DNA of 64,000 nt from Flavobacterium suncheonense GH29-5 = DSM 17707 (lineage in GTDB: Bacteria > Bacteroidota > Bacteroidia > Flavobacteriales > Flavobacteriaceae): contig NZ_AUCZ01000007.1 in the NCBI RefSeq assembly GCF_000430025.1, forward strand, positions 62,001 through 126,000, written 5' to 3'. Of this stretch, positions 32,288 through 41,683 are shown in pieces; the first letter of the stretch is position 1, and every line of letters starts with the position of its first letter. The notes under the pieces are model-generated. The model ran no database searches. It worked only from the letters and a program-made list of their open reading frames with translations, and was not told the DNA's origin. Made by a program: the position numbers and the translations under genes.

Positions 32288-33625
32288 CTATCTTTCAAAC
32301 AATAAACGTTGCCCATAATGTTCTTCTTTCACTTTTCCGTGGTGGTACGCTAAATGGCCATTCACAAACGTATGTGAAATTCGCGATTTGAAATTGGTTC
32401 CTTCCAGCGGCGACCATCCGCATTTGTACAAAATATTCTCTTTGTTAACCGTCCAGGGTGCCGTGGTATTGACAATCGCCAAATCGGCAAAATAGCCTTC
32501 CCGAATAAAGCCTCGTTTTTCAATTTTAAAGATTTTCGCCGGATTGTGTGCCATTTTTTCCACGATTTTCTCTACAGAAATCTTTCCCTGCAGATGTGCC
32601 TCAAACATCGCGACTACGGCATGTTGCACCAAAGGCGCTCCCGAAGGCGCAGACGTATACGGATTTTGTTTTTCTTCAAAAGTATGCGGCGCGTGATCGG
32701 TGGCAATCACATCGATTCTGTCGTCCAAAAGCGCTTTCCACAACCCGTCCTTATCGGCCTGGGTTTTTACCGCCGGATTCCATTTGATTAACGTGCCTTT
32801 GGTCTTATAATCTTCGTCGGTAAACCACAAATGGTGTACACAGACTTCCGCGGTGATTTTCTTGTCTTCCAGCGGAATTTTATTGGTGAACAATTCCGTT
32901 TCTTTCGCGGTCGATACGTGAAAAATATGCAGACGCGCTCCGGTTTTCCTCGCCAGTTCAATCGCTTTGGAAGAAGACAGGTAACAGGCTTCCTCGCTTC
33001 GGATTAAATGGTGAAATCCCATCGGAATGTTGTCGCCGTATTGCGCTTTGTAGTGTTCCAGATTGGCTTTTATCGTCGCTTCATCTTCGCAATGTACCGC
33101 GATTAACATCGGGGTGCTCGAAAAAATCTTTTCCAGTGCTTCTTCATTGTCTACCAGCATATTCCCGGTGGAAGAACCTAAAAACAGCTTAATGCCCGCC
33201 ACATTCCGCGGATTGGTTTTCAGCACTTCCTCCAGATTGTCGTTGGTTCCGCCCATCATGAACGAATAATTGGCAAACGATTTCTGAGCGGCAATGTCGT
33301 ATTTCTGCTCCAGCAGTTTCTGGGTCACGGCATTCGGCACGGTATTGGGCTGTTCGATAAAAGACGTGATGCCTCCGGCTATAGCGGCCCGCGATTCGGA
33401 AGCGATATCGCCTTTGTGGGTTAAGCCCGGCTCGCGAAAATGCACCTGATCGTCGATGGCGCCCGGAATCAGGTAACTGCCTTCCGCATCCACGACGGTG
33501 AAATTCGGTTTTACACTGATATTTTCTCCTATCTCTTTAATGAATTCGCCTTCAATTAGCAGATCGCCTTCAAAAACGGTTCCTTCATTGACAATCTTTG
33601 CATTTTTTATAAGTGTGCTGTTCAT
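32288..33625 (-). CDS. pyrC: Dihydroorotase
   Basis: 445 residues, the long type. Amidohydrolase fold with RxRxNxTxP-like EQPNTVP, the third ligand region AVHCEDE, IFHVSTAKE and the catalytic ATDHAPH. It closes carbamoyl-aspartate to dihydroorotate in pyrimidine synthesis. The first metal motif, normally HxH, reads DQVHFREPG, so the first His is replaced by Gln. I recall the same change in other Bacteroidota dihydroorotases. Part of the GT2-pyrC-DUF4296 operon (gaps 5 and 4 bp). Confidence 0.93.
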   Translation of the reverse strand: MNSTLIKNAKIVNEGTVFEGDLLIEGEFIKEIGENISVKPNFTVVDAEGSYLIPGAIDDQVHFREPGLTHKGDIASESRAAIAGGITSFIEQPNTVPNAVTQKLLEQKYDIAAQKSFANYSFMMGGTNDNLEEVLKTNPRNVAGIKLFLGSSTGNMLVDNEEALEKIFSSTPMLIAVHCEDEATIKANLEHYKAQYGDNIPMGFHHLIRSEEACYLSSSKAIELARKTGARLHIFHVSTAKETELFTNKIPLEDKKITAEVCVHHLWFTDEDYKTKGTLIKWNPAVKTQADKDGLWKALLDDRIDVIATDHAPHTFEEKQNPYTSAPSGAPLVQHAVVAMFEAHLQGKISVEKIVEKMAHNPAKIFKIEKRGFIREGYFADLAIVNTTAPWTVNKENILYKCGWSPLEGTNFKSRISHTFVNGHLAYHHGKVKEEHYGQRLLFER

Positions 33626-33630
33626 GATGT

Positions 33631-34353
33631 TTACAAACGGTTAAACATTTTACGGAAGCGCAGCGAAATAACGCCGAATATCGCTTCTTTAATAATAGCA
33701 TTACTCATCTTCGACTGCCCTTTGGTCCGGTCGGTGAAGATGATGGGCACTTCTACGATTTTGAACTGCTTCAAAAAAGTACGGTACTTCATTTCAATCT
33801 GGAACGCATAACCGATAAAGGTAATGCGGTCGAGATTGATGGTTTCTAAAACTTTTCGTTTATAACACACAAAACCGGCTGTGGTGTCGTGAATTTTCAT
33901 CCCGGTAATCAGGTTTACATAAATCGAGGCAAAATAGGACAACAACACGCGGCTTAACGGCCAGTTGACCACATTCACTCCAGTTACATAACGCGACCCG
34001 ATAGACATATCGGCACCTTCACTACAGGCTTGGTAGAGTTTTTCCAGATCGGCGGGATTATGGGAGAAATCGGCATCCATTTCGAAAATGTATTCGAAAT
34101 CGCGTTCCAATGCCCATCTAAAACCGTGCACGTACGCAGTACCCAATCCTGCTTTTTTTTCCCGTTGTTCCAGATGGAGCTGTTGCGGATAATCGTTTTG
34201 CAGCTCCTTTACTTTGGCGGCGGTTCCGTCGGGCGAATTATCGTCTACAATTAAAACGTGGAAAGGTGTTGCTAAGGAAAATACCGCTTTGATGATACTT
34301 TCGATATTTTCAATTTCGTTATACGTCGGAATGATGACAACCCCTTTGCCCAT
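33631..34353 (-). CDS. GT2 glycosyltransferase, polyprenol monophosphomannose synthase type
   Basis: 240 residues. GT-A fold with IPTYNEIENIESII at 8-21, DDNSPDGTA, the DxD-type EMDADFSHNP at about 92-101 and a C-terminal amphipathic stretch without long membrane helices. This is the short form of dolichol-phosphate-mannose synthase, which makes polyprenyl-phosphate sugars for periplasmic glycosyltransfer, for instance O-glycosylation of exported proteins. First gene of the GT2-pyrC-DUF4296 operon. Confidence 0.88.
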   Translation of the reverse strand: MGKGVVIIPTYNEIENIESIIKAVFSLATPFHVLIVDDNSPDGTAAKVKELQNDYPQQLHLEQREKKAGLGTAYVHGFRWALERDFEYIFEMDADFSHNPADLEKLYQACSEGADMSIGSRYVTGVNVVNWPLSRVLLSYFASIYVNLITGMKIHDTTAGFVCYKRKVLETINLDRITFIGYAFQIEMKYRTFLKQFKIVEVPIIFTDRTKGQSKMSNAIIKEAIFGVISLRFRKMFNRL

Positions 34354-34373
34354 TTGCTGTTTAATTTTACGTG

Positions 34374-34381
34374 CAAAAATA
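34374..34381 (-). promoter_or_regulatory. -7 box (TATTTTTG) of the GT2-pyrC operon
   Basis: Perfect TAnnTTTG on the minus strand, 20 nt before the GT2 ATG. Confidence 0.5.
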
Positions 34382-34459
34382 ATGTATTTCTAACGCTTGT
34401 TTCACAATAAAATTATAATAAAATAATTGCAATTAAAAATTAGTACTTTTACAGTCGAA

Positions 34460-35125
34460 ATGATGGATTTAGTATTAAACGAAAGAATTACGGAAAGTAA
34501 AGACTGGGCAACAGTATTGTTTGTCCTGTGTTTTGCATTGATTGCTGTAAACCGGGCAGTTTTTGAGGTACGTTTCAACGAATTTGTCCGCATTGCCATT
34601 TCCGACAAATACCTTAAAATTTACAAGGACAGCGGCAACATGCAAAGCTGGTTCACCATTTCCATGTTTGTGGTACAACTGATTTCCTTTGCGTTTTTAA
34701 TTCAGCTGACACTGAGTGTTTTCGGGATAACTACCAAAACCAACTGGATTTCCTTTATTCAGATTACAACGCTTTTGGGCGTGTTTATCCTGTCGAAATA
34801 CCTTGTCGAAAAAATCATTGCCACCACTTTTTCCATTGAAGATTTTAACGAACAGTTTAATTTACAGAAAGTTAACTACAGGACTTATATCGGAATGTTG
34901 ATCTTACCCATCAACCTGTTTCTTTTTTACAATGATTTTTTATCAAAAACTTTGATTCTGAGCCTTATCGCTATCATTTTGATAATAAACATAATAACTT
35001 ATTTCTTTTCATTGAAAAATTATCAAAACTTAATCCTCAGTAAGTTCTTTTATTTTATTTTGTATCTTTGCACACTTGAAATAGCGCCCTATTATTTCAT
35101 GTATTATTGGTTTACAAAAAGATAG
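34460..35125 (+). CDS. DUF4271 integral membrane protein
   Basis: 221 residues from the ATG at 34460 (an ATG at 34463 is equally possible); the frame also extends to 34427 but that start lies upstream of a TACTTTTA box at 34444-34451. About six hydrophobic helices (WATVLFVLCFALIAVNRAVF, WFTISMFVVQLISFAFLIQL, ISFIQITTLLGVFILSKYL and others). DUF4271 proteins are known only in Bacteroidota and are conserved immediately upstream of hemD, as here; their role is unknown. Confidence 0.85.
   Translation: MMDLVLNERITESKDWATVLFVLCFALIAVNRAVFEVRFNEFVRIAISDKYLKIYKDSGNMQSWFTISMFVVQLISFAFLIQLTLSVFGITTKTNWISFIQITTLLGVFILSKYLVEKIIATTFSIEDFNEQFNLQKVNYRTYIGMLILPINLFLFYNDFLSKTLILSLIAIILIINIITYFFSLKNYQNLILSKFFYFILYLCTLEIAPYYFMYYWFTKR
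35063..35070 (+). promoter_or_regulatory. -7 box (TATCTTTG) of hemD inside the DUF4271 gene
   Basis: Perfect consensus within the last 65 bp of the upstream gene and 75 nt before the hemD ATG, so hemD can be transcribed apart from DUF4271. Confidence 0.5.
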
Positions 35126-35145
35126 AATAATAGATTTTTTTACAT

Positions 35146-35904
35146 ATGAAAGTAAAAACTATCCTGGTATCACAACCAGAGCCTAAAGTGGAAAATTCAC
35201 CGTACTTTGAACTTCAGCAGAAGCTGAAAATCAAAATCGACTTTAGACCATTCATTCACGTTGAGGGCGTTCCGGCGAAAGAGATTCGAGCGCAGAAAAT
35301 CGATTTAAACAATTTCACGGCAATTATTTTAACCAGCAAGAATTCTATCGACCATTTCTTTAGAGTAGCCGAAGAAATGCGCTATAAAGTGCCGGAAGAT
35401 TTGAAATATTTCTGCCAATCGGAAGCCATTGCTTTTTACCTTCAGAAATATGTGGTGTACCGAAAACGCAAAATATATGTGGGTCAGAAAGATTTTGCGG
35501 ATTTGTCGCCACTGATTAAAAAATACAAAGACGAAAAATTCCTGTTACCGTCTTCCGACCAGCTGAATGCGGATATCCCGCAAACGCTTAACAGCCTTAA
35601 AGTAGACTGGACACCGGGTACGTTTTACAGAACCGTAATGAGCGACCTTTCCGATTTAGCGGATGTGTATTACGATGTATTGGCATTTTTCAGCCCGACC
35701 GGAATCAAATCGTTGTTTAAAAACTTCCCGGATTTCGTACAGAACAATACCCGAATCGCTGTTTTTGGAAGCACTACACAGAAAGAAGCTTTGGAGCACG
35801 GTTTACGCGTAGACATCATGGCACCAACCCCGGAAACCCCTTCGATGACTATGGCTTTGGAAAAATACATCACAAAAGTCAACAAAGAATCCAAAGACAA
35901 ATAA
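35146..35904 (+). CDS. hemD: Uroporphyrinogen-III synthase
   Basis: 252 residues, normal length for this poorly conserved family. It begins VKTILVSQPEPKVENSPYFELQQKL; LTSKNSIDHFF and AFFSPTGIKSLFKNF are the characteristic strand-turn motifs of the two domains, and TPETPSMTMAL is close to the end. It closes and inverts ring D of hydroxymethylbilane in tetrapyrrole synthesis. Follows DUF4271 by 20 bp; ends at a strong terminator. Confidence 0.87.
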   Translation: MKVKTILVSQPEPKVENSPYFELQQKLKIKIDFRPFIHVEGVPAKEIRAQKIDLNNFTAIILTSKNSIDHFFRVAEEMRYKVPEDLKYFCQSEAIAFYLQKYVVYRKRKIYVGQKDFADLSPLIKKYKDEKFLLPSSDQLNADIPQTLNSLKVDWTPGTFYRTVMSDLSDLADVYYDVLAFFSPTGIKSLFKNFPDFVQNNTRIAVFGSTTQKEALEHGLRVDIMAPTPETPSMTMALEKYITKVNKESKDK

Positions 35905-35923
35905 CATTACAATATAAAGACCA

Positions 35924-35951
35924 AAAAAAGCAGCCAATGGCTGCTTTTTTT
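35924..35951 (+). terminator. Terminator after hemD
   Basis: AAAGCAGCC-AAT-GGCTGCTTT perfect hairpin followed by seven T. Confidence 0.85.
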
Positions 35952-36018
35952 ATTTCAAGACTATACCGTCCAGACTACTCAGGCTTTACTAAAAACACGT
36001 ATTTGTTGGTAAACTTAA

Positions 36019-36050
36019 CAAAAAAAATCCCAACCTTTCGATTGGGATTA
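36019..36050 (-). terminator. Terminator after pckA
   Basis: Minus-strand hairpin AATCCCAA/TTGGGATT followed by a run of eight T, 23 nt after the pckA stop. Confidence 0.8.
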
Positions 36051-36072
36051 ACTATAGTCTAATTTGTATTTC

Positions 36073-37686
36073 TTACAATTGCGGACCGGCTTTTACAAGG
36101 TTTTTACCTTCTTCATTGTCGGTATACTGTGCAAAGTTTTTGATAAATCTGCCTGCCAAATCCTCAGCTTTTGCTGTCCATTCGGAAGCATCAGCATACG
36201 TATTTCTCGGATCTAAGATTTCGGTATTTACACCCTCTAAAGCAGTTGGCACGGCCAGGTTGAAAATCGGCACGATTTGCGTTGCTGCTTTTTCGATGGA
36301 ACCGTCTAAGATTCGGTCGATAATGGCACGGGTATCTTTAATGGAGATACGTTTCCCGGTTCCGTTCCATCCTGTGTTTACCATGTATGCGGTAGCATTG
36401 TGTTGCTCCATTTTCTTCACCAATTCTTCCCCGTATTTGGTTGGGTGTAAGCATAAGAACGCTTTACCGAAACACGCTGAAAATGTTGGCTCAGGTTGCG
36501 TTACGCCTCTTTCGGTTCCGGCTAATTTTGCCGTAAATCCGGACAAGAAATAGTATTTGGTTTGCTCCGGCGTCAATTTGGAAACCGGTGGCATTACGCC
36601 GAAAGCATCTGCCGTTAAGAAGATTACTTTGGATGCGTGACCCGCTTTGGAAACCGGCTTAACAATGTTTTCAATATGGTCAATCGGATAGGAAACACGG
36701 GTGTTTTGTGTAACCGAACCGTCTTTGAAGTCGATAACGCCATTAGCATCTACGGTTACGTTTTCCAACAACGCATTTCTTTTGATGGCTCCGTAAATAT
36801 CCGGCTCATTTTCTTTGCTCAGGTCGATGGTTTTCGCATAACAACCCCCTTCGAAGTTGAATACGCCGTCGTTGTCCCAACCGTGCTCGTCGTCTCCGAT
36901 TAATTCGCGTTTCGGATCGGTAGACAACGTGGTTTTTCCGGTTCCGGATAATCCGAAGAATACGGCCACATCACCATCTTTGCCTTTGTTCGCCGAACAG
37001 TGCATTGAAGCGATTCCTTTTAACGGCAAGTAGTAGTTCATCATCGAGAACAACCCTTTTTTCATTTCTCCGCCGTACCAGGTTCCTCCAATCAACTGGA
37101 TTTTTTCGGTAAGGTTAAAGGCGATATACACTTCGGAATTCAATCCGTGCGCTGCGTAATCTTTGAAAGTTGTTTTGGAAGCGTTCATTACAATAAAATC
37201 CGGCTCTCCAAAGTTTTCCAGTTCTGCTTCCGTTGGACGGATGAACATGTTTTTCACGAAATGCGCCTGCCAGGCCACTTCCATGATAAAACGTACTTTT
37301 AAACGAGTGTCTTCGTTCGCTCCGCAAAAAGCATCCACCACATACAATCTTTTTCCTGAAAGTTGTTTAACTGTAGTTTCCTTTAAAGCATTCCAGGTAT
37401 CCTGAGAAATAGCCTTATTGTCGTTTACCGCTTTTTCAGATGTCCACCAGATGGTATCTCTGGTTACATCATCCATTACAATATATTTATCTTTAGGGGA
37501 TCTTCCCGTGAAAACACCTGTCATTACATTAACAGCACCAAGCTCCGACAACTGCCCTTTTTCATAACCTTCCAGGCTTGGATTTAACTCTTCATTATAC
37601 AAGAAATCGTATGACGGATTGTAAATAACTTCAACAGTGTTGCTGATTCCGTATTTCTCTAATGAAATGGTTTTGGTAACATTCAT
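36073..37686 (-). CDS. pckA: Phosphoenolpyruvate carboxykinase (ATP)
   Basis: 537 residues, full length. P-loop kinase with [11 protein letters not shown] at about 243-253, the metal/oxaloacetate loop [23 protein letters not shown], and the N-terminal [19 protein letters not shown]. Converts oxaloacetate and ATP to PEP, CO2 and ADP, the first committed step of gluconeogenesis. Single-gene unit with its own promoter (37723-37730) and terminator. Confidence 0.97.
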   Translation of the reverse strand: MNVTKTISLEKYGISNTVEVIYNPSYDFLYNEELNPSLEGYEKGQLSELGAVNVMTGVFTGRSPKDKYIVMDDVTRDTIWWTSEKAVNDNKAISQDTWNALKETTVKQLSGKRLYVVDAFCGANEDTRLKVRFIMEVAWQAHFVKNMFIRPTEAELENFGEPDFIVMNASKTTFKDYAAHGLNSEVYIAFNLTEKIQLIGGTWYGGEMKKGLFSMMNYYLPLKGIASMHCSANKGKDGDVAVFFGLSGTGKTTLSTDPKRELIGDDEHGWDNDGVFNFEGGCYAKTIDLSKENEPDIYGAIKRNALLENVTVDANGVIDFKDGSVTQNTRVSYPIDHIENIVKPVSKAGHASKVIFLTADAFGVMPPVSKLTPEQTKYYFLSGFTAKLAGTERGVTQPEPTFSACFGKAFLCLHPTKYGEELVKKMEQHNATAYMVNTGWNGTGKRISIKDTRAIIDRILDGSIEKAATQIVPIFNLAVPTALEGVNTEILDPRNTYADASEWTAKAEDLAGRFIKNFAQYTDNEEGKNLVKAGPQL

Positions 37687-37722
37687 AATTAAAAATGTGT
37701 TGTTTGTTTGTTTTTAAGAACG

Positions 37723-37730
37723 CAAAATTA
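37723..37730 (-). promoter_or_regulatory. -7 box (TAATTTTG) of pckA
   Basis: Perfect TAnnTTTG on the minus strand, 36 nt before the ATG. Confidence 0.5.
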
Positions 37731-37764
37731 AAAATTTAATTTTATATATATTTTTTTTAACCCA

Positions 37765-38154
37765 TTAATCTGTTTTTTTACTAAAAATTTTAGCGAAAAG
37801 CAGTATCCATGCCGCTATCAGCAACATCCCTCCTATGGGTGTTACCGGCCCCAGAAATTTCACCTCCAAACCCGTTGCCGTTGCTGTGGAAAGCAGGTAA
37901 ATCGACCCCGAAAAAAACAAAACGCCCAACCCAGTGAGCCACAGTATTTTCTTCTTAGAGGTTTCCGACAATAAACCTGTAGTCCCGACAAAAAGCAGAA
38001 ACAAAGCATGGTACATCTGATACTTAACACCCGTTTCAAAAGTAAGGAGTTGGCTTTCACTTAAAATTTCTTTCAGTCCGTGGGCGCCAAAAGCTCCCAA
38101 AATAATGGCTACCGCTCCCATAAAAGCAGCAACCGCAATGATTTTCTTATCCAT
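37765..38154 (-). CDS. DUF423 membrane protein
   Basis: 129 residues with four hydrophobic helices. The family signature is present: GAFGAHGLKEILSESQLLTFETGVKYQMYHALFLL at about 22-56, then LFFSGSIYLLS and LGPVTPIGGMLLIAAWILLF. Small inner-membrane proteins of this family (YgdD-like) are widespread with no defined function. Divergent from the DUF3108 gene, with facing promoters at 38179 and 38231. Confidence 0.9.
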   Translation of the reverse strand: MDKKIIAVAAFMGAVAIILGAFGAHGLKEILSESQLLTFETGVKYQMYHALFLLFVGTTGLLSETSKKKILWLTGLGVLFFSGSIYLLSTATATGLEVKFLGPVTPIGGMLLIAAWILLFAKIFSKKTD

Positions 38155-38178
38155 TGGTATTTAAGTTATACTAAAACC

Positions 38179-38186
38179 CAAATTTA
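38179..38186 (-). promoter_or_regulatory. -7 box (TAAATTTG) of the DUF423 gene
   Basis: Perfect TAnnTTTG on the minus strand, 24 nt before the ATG. Confidence 0.5.
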
Positions 38187-38230
38187 TTTGTTATGAATGA
38201 CATCTGAAACTTTAGAAAAGGAAATAATCA

Positions 38231-38238
38231 TACATTTG
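38231..38238 (+). promoter_or_regulatory. -7 box (TACATTTG) of the DUF3108 gene
   Basis: Perfect consensus, 19 nt before the ATG at 38258; the in-frame GTG at 38249 is only 10 nt away and therefore less likely as start. Confidence 0.55.
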
Positions 38239-38257
38239 CACAGAATTTGTGAAAAAC

Positions 38258-39022
38258 ATGAAAAAAACCACTGTATTCCTATCCGCTTTAGCAGTTATGC
38301 TTTCCGTGAGCAGCTATGGACAAACCATCAAATCCGGAGAAAAACTGATTTATTCCGGCTCGTACAACATGAGCGGCCTAATGACCCAACTGGCACAGGT
38401 AACCATGGAAGTCGAAACCGTTTCCACTTCCAAAAACAATTACCTTCATCTAAGCTGTCAGGCGGCGACGTACAGCAAATGGGATTCGTTTTTTAAAATC
38501 CGGGATTTGTATGAGTCGTATGTAAATCCGAAAACCCTGGAACCGAGTTTGTACAAGCGCAACATCAGCGAAGGCGGCTATACCAAAAAAGAAAAATACG
38601 TTTTCAAAAACGGCGGCAAAACCATTACCAGCACGCTGAACAAAAAGAACATGCCGGAAAGAACCCGCACGTTCAGCATCAATCCGAACGCGCAGGATGT
38701 GGTGAGTTTGCTGTATAAAATAAGAACCCTGGATTTCAGCGGAATGAAAGTCGGGCAGACCCAATCGTTTACCATTGTTTTTGACGAAAAGGAAATTCCG
38801 GTTTCCGTCAAATACATGGGTATTGAAAGTGCTAATGCCGGCAATCTGGGCAAAAAGAACTGTCATAAAATCGCTATCGGTGCTAAAACCCAGGCGCTGA
38901 AAGGAAAAGACGCCAATTTAATCTGGCTTACGGCCGATGCCAAAAAAATACCGGCTTTAATCAAATTCAGCATTCCCGTAGGAACCGGACAATTAACCCT
39001 GACCAGCGCCAGCGGCCTTTAA
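38258..39022 (+). CDS. DUF3108 domain protein, periplasmic
   Basis: 254 residues from the ATG at 38258: signal peptide MKKTTVFLSALAVMLSVSSYG, then a DUF3108 beta-rich domain (GEKLIYSGSYNMSGL, SKWDSFFKIRDLYESYVNPKTLEPSLYKRNISEGGY). The domain is related to lipid-binding shells of the outer-membrane protein type; some family members are linked to envelope maintenance. No catalytic motif seen. Twelve bases before a small membrane-protein gene on the same strand, so the two are likely cotranscribed. Confidence 0.82.
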   Translation: MKKTTVFLSALAVMLSVSSYGQTIKSGEKLIYSGSYNMSGLMTQLAQVTMEVETVSTSKNNYLHLSCQAATYSKWDSFFKIRDLYESYVNPKTLEPSLYKRNISEGGYTKKEKYVFKNGGKTITSTLNKKNMPERTRTFSINPNAQDVVSLLYKIRTLDFSGMKVGQTQSFTIVFDEKEIPVSVKYMGIESANAGNLGKKNCHKIAIGAKTQALKGKDANLIWLTADAKKIPALIKFSIPVGTGQLTLTSASGL

Positions 39023-39034
39023 ATCGTTTTACCC

Positions 39035-39370
39035 ATGAGAAAAACATTCATCATCCTCGCTTCTGTTTTTACGCTTTTAAGCGTTGTTTTTAGCGTATTG
39101 CCTTTGGGAACCATCGCAGTGCTTCCCATTGCCATAGCATTACTTCTTAGTTTTTTAGCCCTGCAAAAATCGGATGCCGACAGCAAGAAGTTGCCGAAAA
39201 TACTGTTGCTCATTGCAGCAATTTGTCTGGTTGCCGTTATCGGAAAACAGCTTTTGGTTAAGGAAGAAGTGGCCAAAGACGCGCAATTTGAGCAAACCAT
39301 CGAAAAATCCAAAGAAGAAGACAAAAAGGAACTGGAAGAACTGGAAAACTTAGAAGGTGATTTAGAGTAA
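39035..39370 (+). CDS. Small membrane protein with acidic coiled-coil tail
   Basis: 111 residues. Three hydrophobic segments (TFIILASVFTLLSVVFSVLPLG, VLPIAIALLLSFLAL, ILLLIAAICLVAVIG) followed by a highly charged helix (EQTIEKSKEEDKKELEEL). No known family recognised. It lies 12 bp after the DUF3108 gene, which suggests a shared envelope role, but this is only context. Confidence 0.7.
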   Translation: MRKTFIILASVFTLLSVVFSVLPLGTIAVLPIAIALLLSFLALQKSDADSKKLPKILLLIAAICLVAVIGKQLLVKEEVAKDAQFEQTIEKSKEEDKKELEELENLEGDLE

Positions 39371-39437
39371 ATTACACCGGAATTTAACAAGCCCTTATGT
39401 AATTGTTAATCTTCTAACTTTTATAGGTTCAAATTCA

Positions 39438-39445
39438 TACCTTTG
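39438..39445 (+). promoter_or_regulatory. -7 box (TACCTTTG) of the saccharopine-dehydrogenase-like gene
   Basis: Perfect consensus, 18 nt before the ATG at 39464. It excludes the upstream TTG at 39443, which lies inside the box. Confidence 0.6.
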
Positions 39446-39463
39446 TGTCCTATTGTTAAAACC

Positions 39464-40816
39464 ATGAGAAATATTCTGATTATCGGAGCAGGCCGTTCTG
39501 CTTCGTCGCTTATCAAATACCTTTTAGACAAATCCGTTTCGGAAAACCTGCACCTTACCATTGGCGATTTATCGCTGGAATTGGCGCAGCGCAAAACCAA
39601 CAACCATCCCAATGCCACAGCCATTCAGCTGGATATTGCCAATGTGGCACAACGTCAGGCGGAAATTCAGAAAGCGGACATTGTGATTTCGATGTTGCCG
39701 GCTTTCATGCACATCGACGTAGCCAAAGACTGTGTACAGTTTAAAAAACACATGGTTACGGCTTCGTACATTTCGGAGGCGATGCAGGCATTGGATGCCG
39801 AGGTAAAAGCCAACAACCTAGTATTCATGAACGAAATCGGTCTGGATCCGGGAATTGATCACATGAGCGCCATGAAAGTATTGGATGAAATCAAGGAAAA
39901 AGGCGGACACACCATTTTGTTTGAATCGTTCTGCGGCGGTTTGGTAGCACCGGAATCCGATAACAACCTTTGGAATTACAAATTTACCTGGAACCCGAGA
40001 AACGTGGTTTTGGCCGGACAGGGCGGTGCCGCAAAATTCATTCAGGAAGGCAAATACAAATACATTCCGTACCATAAATTATTCAGAAGAACCGAATTCC
40101 TGGAAGTGGAAGGCTACGGCCGTTTTGAAGGCTATGCCAACCGCGATTCGCTGAAATACCGAAGCGTTTACGGCCTGGACGACGCGTTAACCGTTTACCG
40201 CGGTACGATTCGTCGCGTGGGCTATTCCAAAGCCTGGGACATGTTTGTGCAATTGGGTATGACCGATGATACGTATGTGATTGACGATTCCGAAACGATG
40301 AGTTACCGTGAGTTTGTCAATTTGTTTTTACCGTACCATCCTTCGGATTCTGTGGAAATCAAGCTGCGCCACCAGCTGAAAATCGATCAGGACGATGTGA
40401 TGTGGGACAAATTGGTCGAACTGGACATTTTCAATCCGAACAAAATTATCGGACTGAAAAATGCCACACCGGCACAAATTCTAGAGAAAATCCTAACCGA
40501 CAGCTGGACACTGGAACCGCACGACAAAGACATGATAGTGATGTACCACAAATTCGGTTACGAAATCAACGGCGAACGAAAACAAATCGACTCAACCATG
40601 GTTTGCATTGGCGACGACCAGACGTATACCGCCATGGCAAAAACCGTTGGCTTACCGGTGGCGATGGCTACCCTTCAGATTCTGAACGGCAACATCAAAA
40701 CGCCGGGCGTACAATTGCCCATTAAAAAAGAAGTCTACCAGCCAATTCTGAAAGAACTGGAAGAATACGGCGTGGTTTTTCACGAAAAAGCAGTGCCTTA
40801 CAAAGGTTACAAATAA
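39464..40816 (+). CDS. Saccharopine dehydrogenase family protein
   Basis: 450 residues. Rossmann N-terminus NILIIGAGRSASSLIKYLL, then ADIVISMLPAFMHIDVAKDCV, MNEIGLDPGIDHMSAM (the conserved GLDPGIDH) and the Sacchrp_dh_C domain (SFCGGLVAPESDNNLWNYKFTWNPRNV). This is the saccharopine reductase/lysine-forming type of fold. It may take part in lysine degradation, which would match the glutaryl-CoA dehydrogenase in this window, but carboxynorspermidine-synthase-like activity cannot be excluded. Ends at a bidirectional terminator. Confidence 0.87.
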   Translation: MRNILIIGAGRSASSLIKYLLDKSVSENLHLTIGDLSLELAQRKTNNHPNATAIQLDIANVAQRQAEIQKADIVISMLPAFMHIDVAKDCVQFKKHMVTASYISEAMQALDAEVKANNLVFMNEIGLDPGIDHMSAMKVLDEIKEKGGHTILFESFCGGLVAPESDNNLWNYKFTWNPRNVVLAGQGGAAKFIQEGKYKYIPYHKLFRRTEFLEVEGYGRFEGYANRDSLKYRSVYGLDDALTVYRGTIRRVGYSKAWDMFVQLGMTDDTYVIDDSETMSYREFVNLFLPYHPSDSVEIKLRHQLKIDQDDVMWDKLVELDIFNPNKIIGLKNATPAQILEKILTDSWTLEPHDKDMIVMYHKFGYEINGERKQIDSTMVCIGDDQTYTAMAKTVGLPVAMATLQILNGNIKTPGVQLPIKKEVYQPILKELEEYGVVFHEKAVPYKGYK

Positions 40817-40847
40817 TAAAAAGTCCCGATGCTTATCGGGACTTTTT
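40817..40847. terminator. Bidirectional terminator
   Basis: AAAGTCCCGAT/ATCGGGACTTT perfect hairpin flanked by A-run and T-run between convergent genes ending at 40816 (+) and 40852 (-). Confidence 0.85.
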
Positions 40848-40851
40848 GTTT

Positions 40852-41499
40852 TTAATTTGATTGCAATTCAATATTCGATTCGGCGGATTTTTTCTGTTTG
40901 TTGATTTCGTCCTGCAGCTGACGGCGCAGTTTCTGCTCTCTTTCGATGGCATTGCGTTTAAACGCTTCATATTCATCTTCTAAATCTCTGAGCAATCCTT
41001 TGGAGTTTTGGGTTATCTCGTTGGCTCTTATAAATTTTCGGATCAGAACCGCAACAGCTATCAGTGAGGTTAGCACCAATGTCCACATAACGGAATGGTA
41101 CAGGTCTTTGGAAAGGGATACTCCGAAAAAATCAACCTGCCCGCCGCTGGCTTGCACTTGGGCAAGTTCAGATTTTAATTTAGCGTTTTCGGCTTGTACT
41201 GATTGCAGCTGATTGACTTTTTGATTTAGTGCCTGCTGTACTAATTCCAGTTCATCTTCGGATTTGGCCAAAAAAACCTGAAAATCGGCTTTTAATTGTT
41301 CCAGAAGTGTTTTTTTAACCAGTTTCACATCCTGATAATCGACCGATTTTTGAAGCATATTATTAATCTGGCTCTCAACCGAAGCCTTGGAAACAGGTTT
41401 TTCCTGAACGGTTTCAATGCTCTTTACCGGGGTTGCATAAAGTGTTGTATTCAGCGAGAGTATCGCAAGAAGGCACAAGGTGTAGTTAAGTTTTTTCAT
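40852..41499 (-). CDS. Membrane-anchored coiled-coil protein, function unknown
   Basis: 215 residues. Signal peptide (LCLLAILSLNTTLYA), a coiled coil about 75-125 (ELVQQALNQKVNQLQSVQAENAKLKSELAQVQ), one membrane helix about 140-158 (VMWTLVLTSLIAVAVLIRKF), then a charged cytoplasmic tail with a second coiled coil (EQKLRRQLQDEINKQKK). This layout places the first coil in the periplasm and the second inside. No family recognised; it is widespread in Flavobacteriia as far as I recall. Confidence 0.7.
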   Translation of the reverse strand: MKKLNYTLCLLAILSLNTTLYATPVKSIETVQEKPVSKASVESQINNMLQKSVDYQDVKLVKKTLLEQLKADFQVFLAKSEDELELVQQALNQKVNQLQSVQAENAKLKSELAQVQASGGQVDFFGVSLSKDLYHSVMWTLVLTSLIAVAVLIRKFIRANEITQNSKGLLRDLEDEYEAFKRNAIEREQKLRRQLQDEINKQKKSAESNIELQSN

Positions 41500-41683
41500 T
41501 TTACCAGATTTTGGGGTTAGCTGTGTAATTTGATTTTCAAAGTTTTACATCCTACTGAAAACGTTTTCTTTCCTTTTTTATAGATGCGTAAAATTTTACA
41601 CTTTTGCGATTTTTTAAGTTTTAACAGAAAATTATCATTATATTTAAACCATTAATAACACAACAGCTTTCAAAAATTTAAAA

